Source: Prorocentrum cordatum
Lineage: Eukaryota; Sar; Dinophyceae; Prorocentrales; Prorocentraceae
DNA: 64,000 bases
Direction of reading: 5' to 3'
Assembly (NCBI GenBank): GCA_963575745.1
Contig: CAUYUJ010004703.1
Location: 288,456 to 352,455, forward strand
The notes beneath the pieces are model-generated. The model saw nothing but the letters and a program-made list of their open reading frames with translations. It did not search any database and was not told where the DNA came from. A program made the position numbers and the translations under genes. Below, piece after piece: positions 19,893 through 31,271 of the stretch. The first letter of the stretch is position 1. Every line of letters begins with the position of its first letter.

Positions 19893-22236
19893 CACACATC
19901 GACCCACGAACCCGGAAAGGAATATAGAAATGTAAGACTTGGCAACGTTTCAAAGACACTTGATTGGGCGACGAGCAAATGCAATGCTTAATGTATCGAT
20001 CTTGATGTACCGTGCCGAGGGCTGTGGTGCGCTGCGCCGTGCTGAATTGCGATGTACCACGTGACGATTGTGCTCTATAGCGTTGTGGATCGAGTCCTCC
20101 TTTGCATCCGAGTCCTGACCAAACTGATCTCGATCTTAAGCTCGAGCTGCCTGAGCACATAGTAGCTGCCCAAGAGCTAATTCACGGGGGGGCATGCTAG
20201 GAAAACGCGCCGCCGAAAGTTCCAAGGGACGCGTCAGGCGACGTGCCAAGGGGCGTGCCATGGGGACGCACCGCGGGACGTGCCAAGGGGACGCGCTACG
20301 GAACGTGCCAATGGACGTGCCACGAGACGTGCCAAGGTACGCACCAAGCGAGGTGCCAGGGGACGTGCCACGGGGACGCACCGCGGGACGTGCGAAGGGG
20401 ACGCGCTACGGAGCTTGCCAATGGACGTGCCACGGGACGTGCCAGGGGACGCGCCGCGCGACGTGCCAGAAGGACTCGCCACAGGACCCGCCACGGAACG
20501 TGCCAAAGAACTTGCCACGTTGCAATGCTGAATGTATCGATCTTGATGTACCGTGCCGAAGGCAGTGCTGTGCTGCGCCGTGCTGAACTGCGATGTGCCA
20601 CGTGACGATTGTGCTCTATAGCCTCGTGGATCGAGTCCTCCTTTGCATCCGAGTGCTGACCGAACTGATCTGGATCTTAAGCTCGAGCTGTCTGAGCACA
20701 TAGTAGCTGCCCAGGAGCTAATTCACGGGGGGGCATGCTAAGAAGACGCGCCGCCAAAAGTTCCGAGGGACGCGCCAGGCGACGTGCCAGGGAACGTGCC
20801 ATGGGGATGCACCGCGGGACGTGTGAAGGGGACGCGCTACGGAACGTGCCAATGGACGTGCCACGGGACGTGCCAGGGGACGCGCCGCGACGTGCCAAGG
20901 GGACTCGCCACAGGACGCGCCACGGAACGTGCCAAAGAACGTGCCAAATTGCAATGCTGAGTGAGTGTATCGATCTTGATGTACCGTGCCGAAGGCTGTG
21001 CTGTGCTGCGCCGTGCTGAACTGCGATGTGCCATGCCGCGATTGTGCTCTATAGCCTCGTGGATCGAGTCCTCCTTTGCATCCGAGTCCTAACCGAACTG
21101 ATCTGGATCTTAAGCTCGAGCTGCCTGAGCACATAGTCCACGTAGTAGCTGCCCCAGAGCTAATTGACAAGGAAACATGCCAGGAAGACGCGCCGCGGAA
21201 CGTTCCAAGGGACGCGCCAGGCGACGTGCCAGGGGACGTGCCACGGGGACGCACCGCGGGACGTGCCAAGGGGACGCGCTACAGAACGTGCTGGGGTGAA
21301 GCGTCGTGTTGGTGGCCTGGACACGTAAAAACACAGTGCCAGCTCGGGACAATCATCTTAGAGATCTCCCTGGGTGGCCTGGACACGTAAAAACACGTGG
21401 TTCCAGCTCGGGACAATCATCTTAGAGATCTCCCTGGGTGGCCTGAGCATGAAAAAACACGTGGTTCCAGCTCGGGACAGCCATGTTAGATACCCCCCTG
21501 CGTGACCTGGATACGCTGAATTCGCGCTCCCGCTCGAGACATCCTCGCTACGTCTTCCCTGGAGAGGCTCCAAAGCGCAACCCCCTGTTCAGAGCAAGAA
21601 ACCATCACTTTTCTGTATTGGGACATGTGTTCGGGTAGCGCTTTTCGGCCCCCCGTGCGTTTCCTTCTAATTCGGCGTTGGGCCCGACGCCATGTTAGAT
21701 ACCCCAACTCTGCAAAGCCAGCGTTTCGCTCGAGACATCCTCAACAAATTCTGAAAAAACAAGCGTTTCGCTCGAGACATCCTCAACCCATTCTGAAACA
21801 CAACCGTTTCGCTCAAGACATCCTCAAAAATCACGGAAATCCTAGAAAAACAGACGAATTAGTCAGGACATCCTCAAAATTCCTGCGCGCGGGACGCGGC
21901 ACGCGCGAGAAATCCTCGGAATTCCTACGCGGGGCGCTTTTCCGCGTCGCGGTCGGCTCTGCAAAACCAGCGTTTCGCTCGAGACATCCTCAACAAATTC
22001 TGAAAACAAGCGTTTCGCTCGAGCCATCCACAACTCTGCAAAACCAGCGTTTCGCTCGAGACATCCTCAACCAATTATGAAAAACAAGCGTTTCGCTCGA
22101 GACATCCTCAAAAATAATGCCGCCGGCCCTATTCCCGGACGTAATTTATCGCAGAATAATTCCGCCGGCCCTCTTCCTGTCGATTCCGGAGGTAAACGGC
22201 TAAAAGAGAACCCTGGGCTTCAGCCCTTTCCGGGAA
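19893..22236 (+). mobile_element. B element, both ends present, three internal blocks
   Basis: The left end ATCGACCCACGAACCCGGAA is at 19897; the right end GGGC, TTCA loop, GCCCTTTCCGGGAA is near 22236. Three rounds of the roughly 210-bp block plus 11-bp arrays (about 19985-20520, 20520-20945, 20945-21290) are followed by CTGGACACGTAAAAACACG repeats (21300-21480) and a run of TTTCGCTCGAGACATCCTC copies. The terminal part carries GCCGGCCCT blocks around AATTTATCGCAGAATAATTC. Non-coding; 2.3 kb. Confidence 0.85.
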
Positions 22237-22497
22237 CAAACGAATTAGTCGAGACATCCTCAAAATTCCTGCGCGCGGGACGCGGCACGCGCGAGACATC
22301 CCTGGAATTCATGCGCGCGGGGCGCTTTTCCGCGTCGCGGTCGGCTCTGCAAAACCAGCGTTTCGCTCGAGACATCCTCAACAAATTCTGAAAACAAGCG
22401 TTTCGCTCGAGACATCCCCAACTCTGCAAAACCAGCGTTTCGCTCGAGACATCCTCAACCAATTATGGAAAACAAGCGTTTCGCTCGAGACATCCTC
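22237..22497 (+). repeat. Extra right-part segment between a B and a C element
   Basis: A near copy of 21850-22110: ACAAACGAATTAGTCGAGAC, CGCTTTTCCGCGTCGCGGTC and four TTTCGCTCGAGACATCCTC motifs, ending directly at the left end of the next C element. It is a tandem duplication of right-part sequence without its own terminus. Confidence 0.75.
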
Positions 22498-23640
22498 AAC
22501 ATGATGGACCCACGAACCCGGAAAGGGATAAAGACATGTGCAGCATGGTCACGTTTTCACGATACCCAACTGGGCGACATCTCACGAAACATCCCACGAG
22601 ACACCCCGCGAAACATCCCACGAGACACCTCACGAAACATTCCACGAGACACCTCACGAAACATTCCACGAGACACCCCGTGAAACATTCCACGAGACAC
22701 CCCACGAAACATTCCACCGACAGGTGCGGTGTGGTCGTGCTGGGGAGTGGTCGTGCTGGGGTGTGGTCGTGCTGGGGGGTGGTCGTGCTGGGGGGTGGTC
22801 GTGCTGGGGGGGTGGTCGTGCTGGGGGGTGGTCGTGCTGGGGCGTGGTCGTGCTGGGGCGTGGTCGTGCTGGGGCGTGGTCGTGCTGGGGTGTGGTCGTG
22901 CTGTGGTGAGGTCGTGCTGGGGTGTGGTCGTGCTGGGGTGTGGTCTTGCTGGGGTAGGGTCGTGCTGGGGTCGGGTCGTGCTGGGGTGTGGTCGTGCTGG
23001 GGTATGGTCGTGCTGGGGTGGGGTCGTGCTGGGGTGGGGTCGTGCTGGGGTCTGGTCGTGCTGGGGTGTGGTCGTGCTGGGGTATGGTCGTGCTAGGGTG
23101 GGGTCGTGCATTTCGCTCGAGACATCCTGCCAAAATTCCAGGAAATCGTACAAAAACAAACGAATTAGTCGAGACATCATCGAAATTCCTTTGCGCGGGG
23201 CGCTTTTCCTCGTCGCGGTCGGCTCTGCAAAACAAGCTTTTCGCTCGAGACATCCTCGGCAAACTCTGCGGAGCAAGCGTTTCGCTCGAGACATCCTCAA
23301 CACACGAAAAAGTGGCCCGCACCCTGTGATTTATCGATCGGGATTTCAAAAACAAGCGTTTCGCTCGAGACATCCTCAAATTTTAATTCGCCGGCCTCCT
23401 TCGACCTCGATATTTATCAGGGAAAAAATTCGCCGGCCTCCTTCAAGTTGGCACCGGGGGACAGGTTTACCCACTAAAAGAGAACCCTGGGCTCATGCCC
23501 TTTCCGGGAAAAATAATGCCGCCGGCCCTCTTCCCGCACGTAATTTATCGTAGAATAATTCCTCTGGCCCTCTTCCCGTCGATTCCGGGGGCAAACAGCT
23601 AAAGGAGAACCCTGGGACGGCGCCATTTCCAGGAACAACA
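22498..23640 (+). mobile_element. C element (copy 2) with a second, degenerate right end
   Basis: The left end AACATGATGGACCCACGAAC is at 22498. A 24-bp array (22575-22715) and a 16-bp array (22730-23107) are followed by the standard right part, ending GCCCTTTCCGGG at about 23511. A further right-end segment follows to 23637, whose hairpin has decayed (GGGA CGGC GCCA). The interior is almost identical to copy 1. Confidence 0.85.
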
Positions 23641-23654
23641 AACAAATCCAAACA

Positions 23655-23740
23655 TACCCAAACATACGCAAACAATCTTCCCCAGACTATGTTTTTATTA
23701 TACTTGGATTCCTCCTGTAGAGGGACACCCCCGCCTTACA
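23655..23740. mobile_element. Family E right half next to a C element
   Basis: CTTCCCCAGACTATGTTTTT, GATTCCTCCTGTAGAGGGAC and CCGCCTTA form the right half of a family E element; the left half is missing where the C element ends. Confidence 0.65.
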
Positions 23741-24137
23741 CTTTATCAGAGCCCGTTCAGGGCCGCTGTCCTGCAACTCCCGATCCTTCTACGTCTGCCA
23801 CCTCCCGTGGCCGCCCGCCCGAAACGGGGATCTCTGGAGACTTCCGGCGACCTCTGGGAATTTCTGGGGACCACCTCGCCCGCCCCCCCCCCCATACTGT
23901 CGTACTGCAGAGCCAAGCACTTGTGCTGAATCCAGGCCACAGGCGCGCGACGAGCTGAGCCAATGCAAGCGCGGCCTTCGCGGAAGATGCCTCGTCCCCG
24001 TCGACAGCAGCGCCCCCCGCTTCTCCGACATCCTGCCGGAAGCACTGGTACCATACATCCATACATGTCGGACGGGCGCGTGGTGAATTTGCACAGCCAG
24101 CACTACAAACATGCAGCATGCTCCTTTGCTGATGTTC
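23741..24137. other. No recognisable gene
   Basis: Unique sequence; contains GATCTCTGGAGACTTCC- and CTGGGAATTTCTGGGG-like short motifs. Nothing assignable. Confidence 0.45.
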
Positions 24138-24143
24138 TGCATT

Positions 24144-24203
<60 letters not shown>
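24138..24203. repeat. (CTTT)n-(CT)n microsatellite
   Basis: About nine TTTC units followed by about twelve CT units. Confidence 0.95.
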
Positions 24204-24206
<3 letters not shown>

Positions 24207-24332
24207 ATGTCTATCATTATCTCCCGATCTCCCCCCGAAAATGCCGTACTATGGAGTGGCCTCCTCCTTCGATGTGTGTACATGTAAGCCACCAACAATC
24301 TCTCAACACGCTCCACAACGGCGCCTCTGAGT

Positions 24333-25567
24333 AAACATGATGGACCCACGAACCCGGAAAGGGATATAGACATGTGAAGCATGGTCACGTTTTCACGATA
24401 CCCAACTGGGCGACACCTCACGAAACATCCCACGAGACACTCCGCGAAACATCCCACGAGACACCTGACGAAACATTCCACGAGACACCTCACGAAACAT
24501 TCCACGAGACACCCCGTGAAACACTCCACGAGACACCCCACGAACAGGCAACCACTCAACCAGACACCCCACGAAACATTCCACGGGGGTGCGACTAGGT
24601 GTGGTCGTGCTAGGTGTGGTCGTGCTGGGGCGTGGTCGTGCTGGGGGTGGTCGTGCTGGGGGGTGGTCGTGCTGGGGCGTGGTCGTGCTGGGTGGTGGTC
24701 GTGCTGGGGGGTGGTCGTGCTGGGGCGTGGTCGTGCTGGGGCGTGGTCGTGCTGGGGCGTGGTCGTGCTGGGGTGTGGTCGTGCTGTGGTGAGGTCGTGC
24801 TGGGGTGTGTCGTCGTGCTGGGTGTGGGTCGCTGGGGTGTGGTCGTGCTGGGGCTGTGGTCGTGCTGGGGTGTGGTCGTGCTGGGGTGTGGTCGTGCTGG
24901 GGGGGGTGGTCGTGCTGGGGGGTGGTCGTGCTGGGGCGTGGTCGTGCTGGGGTGTGGTCGTGCGTGGTCGTGCTGGGGTGTGGTCGTGCTGGTGCTGGGG
25001 TGGGGTCGTGCTGGGGTGTGTGTCGTGCTGGGGTGGTCCGCACCCTGTGATTTATCGATCGGGTCGTGCTGGGGTGTGGTCGTGCTGGGGTGTGGTCGTG
25101 CGGGATGGATCGTGCTGGGGCGTGTCGTGCTGGGGTGGGGTCGTGCTGGGGGGGGTGCTGGGGTGTGGTCGTGCTGGGGTGGTCCGCACCCTGTGATTTA
25201 TCGATCGGGTCGTGCTGGGGTGGTCGTGGGGGGTGGTCGTGCTGGGGGGTGGTCGTGCTGGTGGGGCTGGGGGTCGTGCTGGGGGGTGGTCGTGCTGGGC
25301 GTGTCGTGGTCGTGCTGGGGCGTGGTCGTGCTGGGGTGTGGTCGGGCTGCGGTGTGGTCGTGCTGAGGTGGCCCGCACCCTGTGATTTATCGATCGGGAT
25401 TTCAAAAACAAGCGTTTCGCCTGAGACATCCTCAAATGTTAATCCGCCGGCCTCCTTCGACCTCGATATTTATCAGGGAAAGAATCCGCCGGCCTCCTTC
25501 AAGTTGGGCACGGGGGGATATGTTTACATACTAAAAGAGAACCCTGGGCCGGCGCCCTTTCCGGGAA
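24333..25567 (+). mobile_element. C element (copy 3)
   Basis: The left end is at 24333 and the right end (GGGC, CGGC loop, GCCCTTTCCGGG) at about 25565. The 16-bp array (24598-25370) contains many indels that break the period, and two internal copies of GCACCCTGTGATTTATCGAT (about 25040 and 25188). The right part is shorter than in copy 1, with one TTTCGC-CTGAGACATCCTC variant. Confidence 0.85.
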
Positions 25568-26030
25568 AAGCGATCAGCAAGCAGGCAAATAGCTAGTGAG
25601 CGTTCGATTGCTCCCCAATGCGCGCGAAAACACGACAACAAAGAGGCTTACATAATGTGTTGGGCATGCGGTATCGCGTCACGGAGGTCCTTCGTCTTCG
25701 CGTGCCGTGCAGGGCCTTTTTTCTTTCTCTTCTTCGTGGTCCCTTCAGATGCGCCAGGGACCTCTTGCCCCCACCCATGTACCATCAGGGCGGGTCATCC
25801 CATACACTAGAACGAGAATGAGCTGGGCACGTGTGGGCTGAACCACACCATGTCGAAACGAAAACGAATACGGCATCGAAACAATCGACAGTCCCATGCC
25901 CAACAACGTCGAGAATAGAAACAAGATCAGGCAACGGAAGCGCAGCAACATGTGAATATATTTATCACGCACCAAACAGACAAGCCAACTCACAAAATGA
26001 AAACCTGCGCACGCCACGCGCGACTCATAA
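25568..26030. other. No recognisable gene
   Basis: Unique, less GC-rich sequence without assignable frames. Confidence 0.45.
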
Positions 26031-26034
26031 CAAC

Positions 26035-26586
26035 CTGTCAGTCAGCGTGGACCCCAAACATTGTGTGTCTGTCAACACATGTTGTACACCCAGTAGCTTG
26101 CAATTGTATGTGGGGCCAATGTGTGGTGCACTCTATGTGGGGCAACATGAGTTGTGCAAGATACGCCTTGCAACCAATGTGGGGTAATACAGCTGGTGCA
26201 ATAAATGTATTATCCACTCATGGTGCGCATCCTGTGTTATGCAATCGACGTTGTACAATGTATGCGGTGGAATAAATTTGTCCGCAATGAATTGCCTAAT
26301 CCAATGTTCGCGCAAACATCCCACCCACCCGCAACTTGGTTTGCAAACCTCATGCGGCGGCCATTGCGATGAGTGTTTGGCGCTGGCTGGTGCATCTCTG
26401 TGGCCGCGCCAGCCCGCGCACGTGCGTGCGCGCAGCGGCCAAGTAGTTTGGCGCGACCGACGCGGCCGCGGTGGTCCTGACCGCTCGGCACATCCAGGCG
26501 GGCACTTGAGTGCGAGTCGGCGACTTGGGCGGGCGCGGTGTCATGGCAACGTCGACACTTGTAGACACGATGGTGATGATGATGAC

Positions 26587-26652
<66 letters not shown>

Positions 26653-26660
26653 AGTGGTGG
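26035..26660 (+). repeat. Left arm of a large inverted duplication
   Basis: Begins CAGCGTGGACCCCAAACA (about 26045). It passes through irregular ATGTGGGGCAA units, then CATGCGGCGGCCATTGCGAT, GGCGCGACCGACGCGGCC and GTCATGGCAACGTCGACAC, and ends in an ATG microsatellite. The same blocks occur in reverse order and complement at 27795-28325, at roughly 70-80 percent identity by eye. Confidence 0.7.
26572..26652. repeat. (ATG)n microsatellite
   Basis: About 26 ATG/GAT triplets; present only in the left arm of the inverted duplication. Confidence 0.95.
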
Positions 26661-26779
26661 CAATGTTGGCGACGATGCTGACAACGACGACGGCACGGCC
26701 CGTGACGGCGCCGATGTCGATCACGCCGACGACGATGACGGCGTCTTCGCGTCGGTGATGAAGGTATTGAAAAGGAATT

Positions 26780-27470
26780 CGAAATGCGCGCGACGCAGAC
26801 GCGGGATAGTGGCCCGCTTGGTACTATTTGACACAGATCGTGCCACCCCAGCACGCGCGCAAGGACGTTCGAACGATTTCGACATGCGCGCGCGAAGCCC
26901 GTTCGGCAACATGGTATGAACATGTTGCAAACGTCTGGCTTTTTAACGAATTCGCAAAGGCGCACGTTTTTTTCAACATCCGTGTTGCGAAAATTGTGTT
27001 CTTGTATGTTTGTTGGGCACTCGATCTTGAAACCCTTCCGGAACCTGAGGTTTCTGAAGGATTTCGGCATGCGCGCGCGACGACGCACGCGTGTTCACAT
27101 CGTCTCGTTTGTTGCAAAGGATTCTCGCGACGGCACGCGCGCGAGGGCGTTCGAACGACTTCGACACGCGCGCGCGAAACCCGTTTGGTAGTATTTCCTG
27201 AAAAGATTGATCAGCCGATGGTTGTCTTCAGAATTGGCATGCACGCGCGTGTTTTTTGAGTGTTTGATATCCGTGCTGCGAAGCCATATGTTTTTTTTAT
27301 GCGCGTTTGATTTTGAGCTCCTTCCGAAACGAACAGATTTGGAGGATGTTGGCATGCGCGAGCGACGTCGCGCGCGTGTGCACTTCGCCGCATCTGTTGC
27401 AAGGGAGCCTTTGAAAACTTATGATTTATGGTAAACGAGTGCGCGCGCAAAAATTATTGCACAGGATGGC
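26780..27470. repeat. Tandem repeat of about 285 bp, two and a half copies
   Basis: The landmarks ATGCGCGCGCGACG, GTTCGAACGATTTCGACATG and TTGCAAAGGATTC-like segments recur at about 26780, 27067 and 27350. It forms the spacer of the inverted duplication. A further partial copy lies at about 28365-28470, outside the right arm. Rich in alternating CG/GC runs. Confidence 0.65.
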
Positions 27471-27794
27471 GGGGGGGGGCGACACCGGCCTGGCTGGGAT
27501 AGTTTGAGTTCACACGTAGAATGGACATTGGGTCAGAATCCTAAAAGGCTTTGCATCGGTTCCCGGGGGGTCTGTACGTCCGGGGGGAAAGGGGGTAGAA
27601 CATATTTCTTTTTTCAAAATGAACATCTGTGCGGCCGACGCAAAGTCGGTGGCGCTGACCGCTGGGGAACTGAGCCTGGATGGGCTGTCAGGTCCCCAAA
27701 TAAACCCAAAATGAATCCGACCAAAGCCGCCGTGACAGGGAACTGATGTGTGAAATGATTCGACACGCTCCTACCGTTCCCGGACGCAACACAA
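27471..27794. other. Spacer of the inverted duplication, no gene
   Basis: Contains G runs and CGGGGGGTCTGTACGTC-type unique sequence. No coding feature. Confidence 0.45.
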
Positions 27795-28325
27795 ATAAAG
27801 CGGCCAGCATTGCTACTACTAGCATCATCGTGTCTACCGTCGTCGACGTTGCCATGATACCACGCCCGCCCAAATCACCGAATCGCACTGACGTGCCGGC
27901 TAAGATGTGCCGTGGGGTCCGCGCAACCGCGTTCGCGTCGGTCGCGCCAAAGTAGCTGGCCGCTGCGCGCGAGCATCCGCGGGCTTGCGCGGACGCAGAG
28001 ATGCACCAGTCAACACCCAGCACTCATCGCAATCGCTCCCGCATGGGTTTGGCAAACCAAGTTGCGGGTGGGTGGGTGGGATGATTACGCGGGCAGCGGC
28101 GCTGACAACTTCAAGTTCGGCAAATGAATTGCACCACCTAAATTGCTCCACGTAGACAGCACCGCATATATTGCACCGCGTATATGTTCTAAATAGAATG
28201 CACCGCATTGAGTGCACAGCATAGATTTCATTACACAAGTTGCATCGCATACATTGCACCACAATGATTGCACCGCGTACAGTGCAAGAACCTACTGTTT
28301 GGGGTCCACGCTGGCTAACATTTTG
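27795..28325 (-). repeat. Right arm of the large inverted duplication
   Basis: Reverse complement of the left arm: TGTTTGGGGTCCACGCTGGC at about 28298-28317 mirrors 26045. CATTGCACCACAATGATTGC corresponds to the ATGTGGGGCAA-type units, and the GTTGCCATGATACCACGCCC region mirrors 26540. It lacks the ATG microsatellite. Confidence 0.7.
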
Positions 28326-28649
28326 AATTCCCGAGGACACCTAAACTGTTTGAAACATTGCCGCATCCGCGCGGCGACGCGCGCGTGCGCACTTCATCCA
28401 ATGTGCTGCGAGGGATGTTTGGAAATTGATGATTGTGAATAAACGGATGCGCGCGCAAACTATCACTTGACGAGGATGAAGGGGGGGTCCATACCGCCTC
28501 GGCTGGAACGCAATAAATTCAAAGTTCGAGCGAAGGATGGGGCTGAACCATATTGAAATTGCAGATCCCCAGGGTGGACGGATGCCACCAGGGAGGCGGG
28601 GGGGGCAAATGAATATTCGTTTTTAGAGAGGAGAGTATATGAGGTGCAA

Positions 28650-28815
28650 TGCTGATCACAACATATCATCACAAAACAGCGCGCAGAAATGCCAAGCAAT
28701 GCGACGCAACGCCATGCAATTGTAACGCAGTGCGATTGCAACGCAGTGCAATAGAATGTAGCGCAAACCGATGCAAGGCGATGCAAAGCACGGCATCGCA
28801 ACGCAACGCAATGTC
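28650..28815. repeat. Irregular GCAAC/GCAAT pentamer repeat
   Basis: GCAATGCGACGCAACGCCAT and related words recur through about 160 bp at a loose 5-bp period. Confidence 0.75.
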
Positions 28816-28819
28816 AAGT

Positions 28820-29040
28820 AATGCAGGCCCAGACGCCGTGCAGCGACGAGGCGGCGGCGACTGGGCGGCGAGGAGGCGGCGACGGCGACCACGAGGCTGC
28901 CAGACCATCACGCAGGCCCAGACCGGCGGCGACGAGGCGGCGACGGGGCGGCGACGACGACCACAGAGCCGCCAAACCGCCACGCAGGCCCAGACGACGG
29001 GCGGCGACGAAGCGGCGACGGGGCATAAGACGGCGACATA
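28820..29040. repeat. GCGACGAGGCGGCGACGG-rich tandem repeat, three units
   Basis: GCAGGCCCAGAC begins units at about 28822, 28911 and 28984, each followed by GGCGGCGACGAGGCGGCGAC-type sequence and ACCACAGAGCCGCC-type sequence. The unit is about 72-90 bp. Continues the pentamer region without a gap. Confidence 0.7.
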
Positions 29041-29519
29041 ACCGCAACATCGCCACACAGGTCCATCTCCTTCGACAAGAAAGTAAGAAGCCCGAAGTAC
29101 AAGCACTGCTGAGGGAAAAAAGTGCCCAAATAGTAAAACGCCCAGGGACCATTTTGAAGGCGTAGGCCCACCCGCTTTGAATAACTCGGAGTCGACCACC
29201 CCCTTCTCCTCCATGGGAGCGCCACCACCTTGTCAAAAAGGGCTGTCGGCTGACGGACACGGCGCCACTAGCGCGTGGTCGACGACGACTACCACGACGA
29301 TTGACGACGACGCCGACGCCGACGACTGTGGCAGCGACGCGACCGCCGACGACGACGACAAACGCAGTGGTAGATGCTCGTTCTGGGGATCTTCGTTGTT
29401 CAACTCGCTCCACTCATGCGCCGGTGCTGCGCCACCAGCGAGCGGTCGACGACGACTACGACGACGGCGACGGCGACAAGCTCAGATCCGCGCCGCGCAC
29501 GGAATGCAGCGGGGGCGGG
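29041..29519. other. No recognisable gene
   Basis: Includes GACGACGACGCCGACGCCGA-type triplet-rich DNA at 29280-29360. Open frames exist but are compositionally biased. Confidence 0.4.
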
Positions 29520-29670
29520 CCTCCTCAGAAGACTCGGGCATCGGGCCTTCTGAGGCATCCAGCCTTCTGAGGAAGGTTCTAAGCCGCTTACTTCCCCGAA
29601 GCCACAGCAGGCTTCTCAGAAGGCTGGAGGGGCTCCCGAAAACTCCCGCCGCCTTCTGGGATTCTCACTC
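29520..29670. repeat. Cluster of CTTCTCAGAAGG palindromes (family N, copy 1)
   Basis: CCTTCTGAGG, GCCTTCTGAGG, GGCTTCTCAGAAGGC and CGCCTTCTGGGA occur at short, irregular spacing. The same word clusters at 30850-31000. Confidence 0.55.
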
Positions 29671-29937
29671 TGGCGTCCACGGCGCGCCGACGATCAGAGC
29701 AGTAGACGCTCGTTCTGAAAACCTTCCTGGAGCCACTCCTGCTGCGCCGAACGCCCGTCGACTTGAATCTGAGCTCGAACCGCACCTGGAGCTGAGCCAG
29801 AGGCCACTCGGGGTCGCACTGGAGACAAAATCAGAGTCGAGCAGATTCGTCGGGTGGGCCCCGGTGAAGGTCCCCAAGCGAGCCTCGAATCAGAGTGCCG
29901 CGAGAGCGGATTATGGGGACGTTAGTCACGGCGGCGG

Positions 29938-30066
29938 GGTGAGGAAAGAGCGAGGGGAGGGGGGGCGAGGGGAGGGCGAGGGGAGGGGGGCGAGGGGGAG
30001 GGGAGGGCGAGGGGAGGAGAGGGCGAGGGGAGGGCGAGAGGAGGGCAAGGGGAGGGCGAGGGGGAT
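29938..30066. repeat. GGGAGGGCGA purine-rich repeat
   Basis: About 125 bp of GGGGAGGGCGAG-type units of 10-15 bp with almost no pyrimidine except the C of GCG. Strong purine strand bias. Confidence 0.9.
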
Positions 30067-30086
30067 TATGGGCCTGGGACGCCCAA

Positions 30087-30245
30087 GTTTGAAGGGGCCC
30101 TTGGACACACAAACAAACAGACACAAATCGGAGGATCCCCCACATGTTCCCATATTTTTTTAAAAGTGTTTGTCTTCCCCCCACTCCCCATATCGCGCCA
30201 TAGTTTCTGGGGGTCGACGATTCAATCGTGTCTGCGTGTTATTTC
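30087..30245. mobile_element. Dispersed repeat family D, copy 2 (introner-like)
   Basis: TGAAGGGGCCCTTGGACACA, AACAAACAGACACAAATCGG, TGTTCCCATATTTTTTT, TCTGGGGGTCGACGATTCAA and TCGTGTCTGCGTGTT give the same order as the intron at 14860-15028, in the same plus-strand orientation. The ends CAGACACAAAT and ATTCAATCGTGTCTG are a loose inverted repeat. Whether it is spliced here is unknown because no exons are recognised beside it. Confidence 0.7.
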
Positions 30246-30275
30246 CCTGCTGACGATGGAGCTTCTGGAGCGGCG

Positions 30276-30490
30276 CCGGCCGAAAAGGGGGGATTGGGAA
30301 AGGGGGGGGTACGAAATTTGCTGCATGCAGCTGGTTTCGGCCTCACCGAGGGGCCCATTCCTCGATACATGGCCGCCTCCGGCGCCGGGAAAATCAGCTA
30401 CGTGAGCTGATTCTCAAACCCCCCCTTTGCTATCCCCCCCTTTCGCCCGACCCGACGGGAGCGGCGCCGGACGGGCCGAGGGCGCCAGGG
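30276..30490. repeat. Dispersed repeat family G, copy 2
   Basis: AAAGGGGGGG and CCCCCCCTTT tracts flank TGCTGCATGCAGCTGGTTTC, CCTCGATACATGGCCGCC and CGGCGCCGGGAAAATCAGC. The reverse complement of this arrangement is found at 36540-36790. Confidence 0.7.
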
Positions 30491-30602
30491 AGCGGCCGAG
30501 GAGGCAGGGGCGCGGGGGGCACCTCTGGAGAGCACCTGTCCTTCATGCTGTCGCTGGACTGAGACTACCGTGGGGGCGTGGGCGTTGACCTAAGGAACAC
30601 CA

Positions 30603-30695
30603 AATACTCCAGATTTCGTAGTTAAAGGGAGGGGGTCTGGGGTCTGGACCCTCCAAGACAAGCCATTTCAGACCTCCCCCGGAACGAGGTCCCTT
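30603..30695. repeat. Family H fragment (one end of the 1207-1390 MITE)
   Basis: ACTCCAGATTTCGTAGTTAA, GGGAGGGGGTCTGG and CCTCCAAGACAAGCCATTTC match the left half of 1207-1390. The right TIR is absent. Confidence 0.7.
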
Positions 30696-30849
30696 TCGCC
30701 CATAAGTTGAACTTCGATTTCCCGTGGGAAACCTCAGGAAAACCGAGGGCAAACTGCAGAACAATCAAGGAAAGCCGAGCCCCTTCCCAACGAACAGGGT
30801 TCCTTCCTCAGGGCCCCGACTGTATTGGCGGCAAGGGAGGGGGGAAACG

Positions 30850-31020
30850 AGAAGGAGAAGGCCTTCTCAGAAGGCGGCGGGACTTCTCAGAAGCCCTCGC
30901 GCCTTCTGAGAAACTCTTCCTGTCTTCGGGGAAGGCTCAGGAAACTTCTCAGAAGGCCGGGGAACTTCCGAGACTTCTGAGAAGGCCAGCCCCTTCTCAC
31001 GCCCCCCCCTCGTTCGCCGC
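30850..31020. repeat. Cluster of CTTCTCAGAAGG palindromes (family N, copy 2)
   Basis: Six or more copies of the near-palindrome CCTTCTCAGAAGG or ACTTCTGAGAAGG within 150 bp, at about 13-45 bp spacing. Confidence 0.6.
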
Positions 31021-31224
31021 CGAAACGAGCCCCTCCCCAGCGGAGCGCCACAACATCCGAAGGGTGGATTCGCTCGAGATCGGCCCCAAAACTCCTCGCG
31101 GGGTCGGAACCGACAGGTTTTCCGAACCGCGCCCCGCCGCCACGACGAGGGGCCTCCTCCTCTCCTCTCCCTTGCCGGCCAGAAGCACTGCCGGGCCACC
31201 TCAGCCACCCAACCGGCTCCAGGT

Positions 31225-31271
31225 CTAGGTCGGGCATGTCCCCCTGCAGGCGGATTCTGGGCGAAAAACAA
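31225..31271. mobile_element. Family E left half
   Basis: TAGGTCGGGCATGTCCCCCT, GCAGGCGGATTCTGGGCG is the E left terminus. It stops at the left end of the next C element, and a matching E right half appears at 34330 after two C elements, consistent with insertion into one E element. Confidence 0.7.
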
